Shown piece by piece: positions 63,818 to 64,000 of a stretch of DNA of 64,000 nucleotides (position 1 is its first letter; the number at the start of each line of letters is the position of its first letter). The stretch spans positions 10,579,343 through 10,643,342 of the forward strand of contig NC_084597.1 in the NCBI RefSeq assembly GCF_033807715.1. The letters run 5' to 3'. The position numbers and the translations under genes were made by a program. The stretch comes from Cololabis saira. Lineage: Eukaryota; Chordata; Actinopteri; Beloniformes; Belonidae. The notes beneath the pieces were generated by a model. It saw nothing but the letters and a program-made list of their open reading frames with translations, searched no databases and was not told the origin of the DNA.

Positions 63818-64000
63818 GAATGGAGGTTCTCTCTGTGGAGGATGAAATACAGGTGCAACAATGGATGTACATAAAAAATCTCCAGCCCATTCCTGTGGAT
63901 CCCACCAGAGCCACACAGCTAGAGGCCCCCCTAACAGACACTGAACGTGATATGCTGAAGTCAAAGATTGGCCAAATACGGTAGCGAGGCAAAGCAGACC
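63818..64000 (+). pseudogene. Copia reverse-transcriptase remnant, second part
   Basis: Reading resumes as GMEVLSVEDEIQVQQWMYIK and DPTRATQLEAPLTDTERDML, the RT thumb/connection of Copia elements, until a TAG near 63982. RNase H and the right LTR are beyond the window. Confidence 0.75.

Larger units (their letters stand above)
51645..64000 (+). mobile_element. Decayed Copia-type LTR retrotransposon hosting three nested insertions
   Basis: A probable left LTR ends ...TTAACA at 51848 (left edge uncertain: 51645 or about 51693), followed by a primer-binding site, gag-protease (51862-53140) and, after the insertion block 53147-61292, integrase (about 61318-61830) and a Copia-type reverse transcriptase (62606 on). 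Integrase before reverse transcriptase is the diagnostic Copia (Pseudoviridae) order. The right LTR is beyond the window. Stops, frameshifts and an internal loss in RT make it inactive. Confidence 0.85.

Overview
The window is nuclear DNA of a ray-finned fish, almost certainly a teleost. It holds large, intron-rich vertebrate genes buried in typical fish repeats: hAT-type MITEs with 8-bp target duplications, L2-type LINE tails, tRNA-derived SINE sequence, and BEL/Pao, Copia and chromodomain-Gypsy retrotransposons, plus many microsatellites. No bacterial operon, CRISPR array, rRNA or stand-alone tRNA gene is present. The species cannot be named from the sequence alone.

Two host genes are recognised and they converge tail to tail. 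On the + strand, positions 7672-31778 carry the 3' two thirds of mapk10 (JNK3): eight coding exons from the HRD aspartate through DFG and the TPY activation loop to the C-terminus, with every splice junction in phase. Two alternative 72-nt exons (9258-9329 and 16941-17012) are both intact. The last exon has tandem acceptors 5 nt apart that would give the classic short and long JNK C-termini. A long 3' UTR probably runs to a poly(A) signal near 37288. On the - strand, 49795-41805 carries the last five coding exons of arhgap24 (FilGAP): RhoGAP domain C-terminal part, serine-rich linker and terminal coiled coil. The MAPK10-ARHGAP24 neighbourhood is also found in human, which supports both calls. 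The large arhgap24 exon is one base short for its reading frame. The 5' parts of both genes lie outside the window.

Region by region: 1-5670 is one large composite repeat in a mapk10 intron, built from nested tandem arrays (4 x about 115 bp, 3 x about 245 bp, 2 x 1.55 kb, 4 x about 242 bp). 5671-31630 is mapk10 with introns loaded with hAT-like and TTAA-flanked MITEs and a decayed chromodomain Gypsy element (about 12053-14480). 31.8-37.3 kb is the mapk10 3' UTR, 37.3-40.1 kb a short intergenic stretch with two MITEs, and 40.1-49.8 kb the 3' end of arhgap24 with repeat-filled introns. 49.8-64 kb is upstream arhgap24 sequence occupied by a nested transposon stack: a decayed Copia element (from about 51.65 kb past the window end) was hit by a SINE, the SINE by a complete BEL/Pao retrotransposon with 406-bp LTRs that look identical, and the Copia pol region separately by a hAT MITE.

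I found no undescribed multi-gene system. The items most worth a second look are the nested stack with its apparently intact 2123-codon BEL polyprotein, the Copia primer-binding site that overlaps its own gag start codon, the one-base frame defect in arhgap24, the conserved alternative-splicing design of mapk10, and the triple-hairpin tandem repeat at 351-808.
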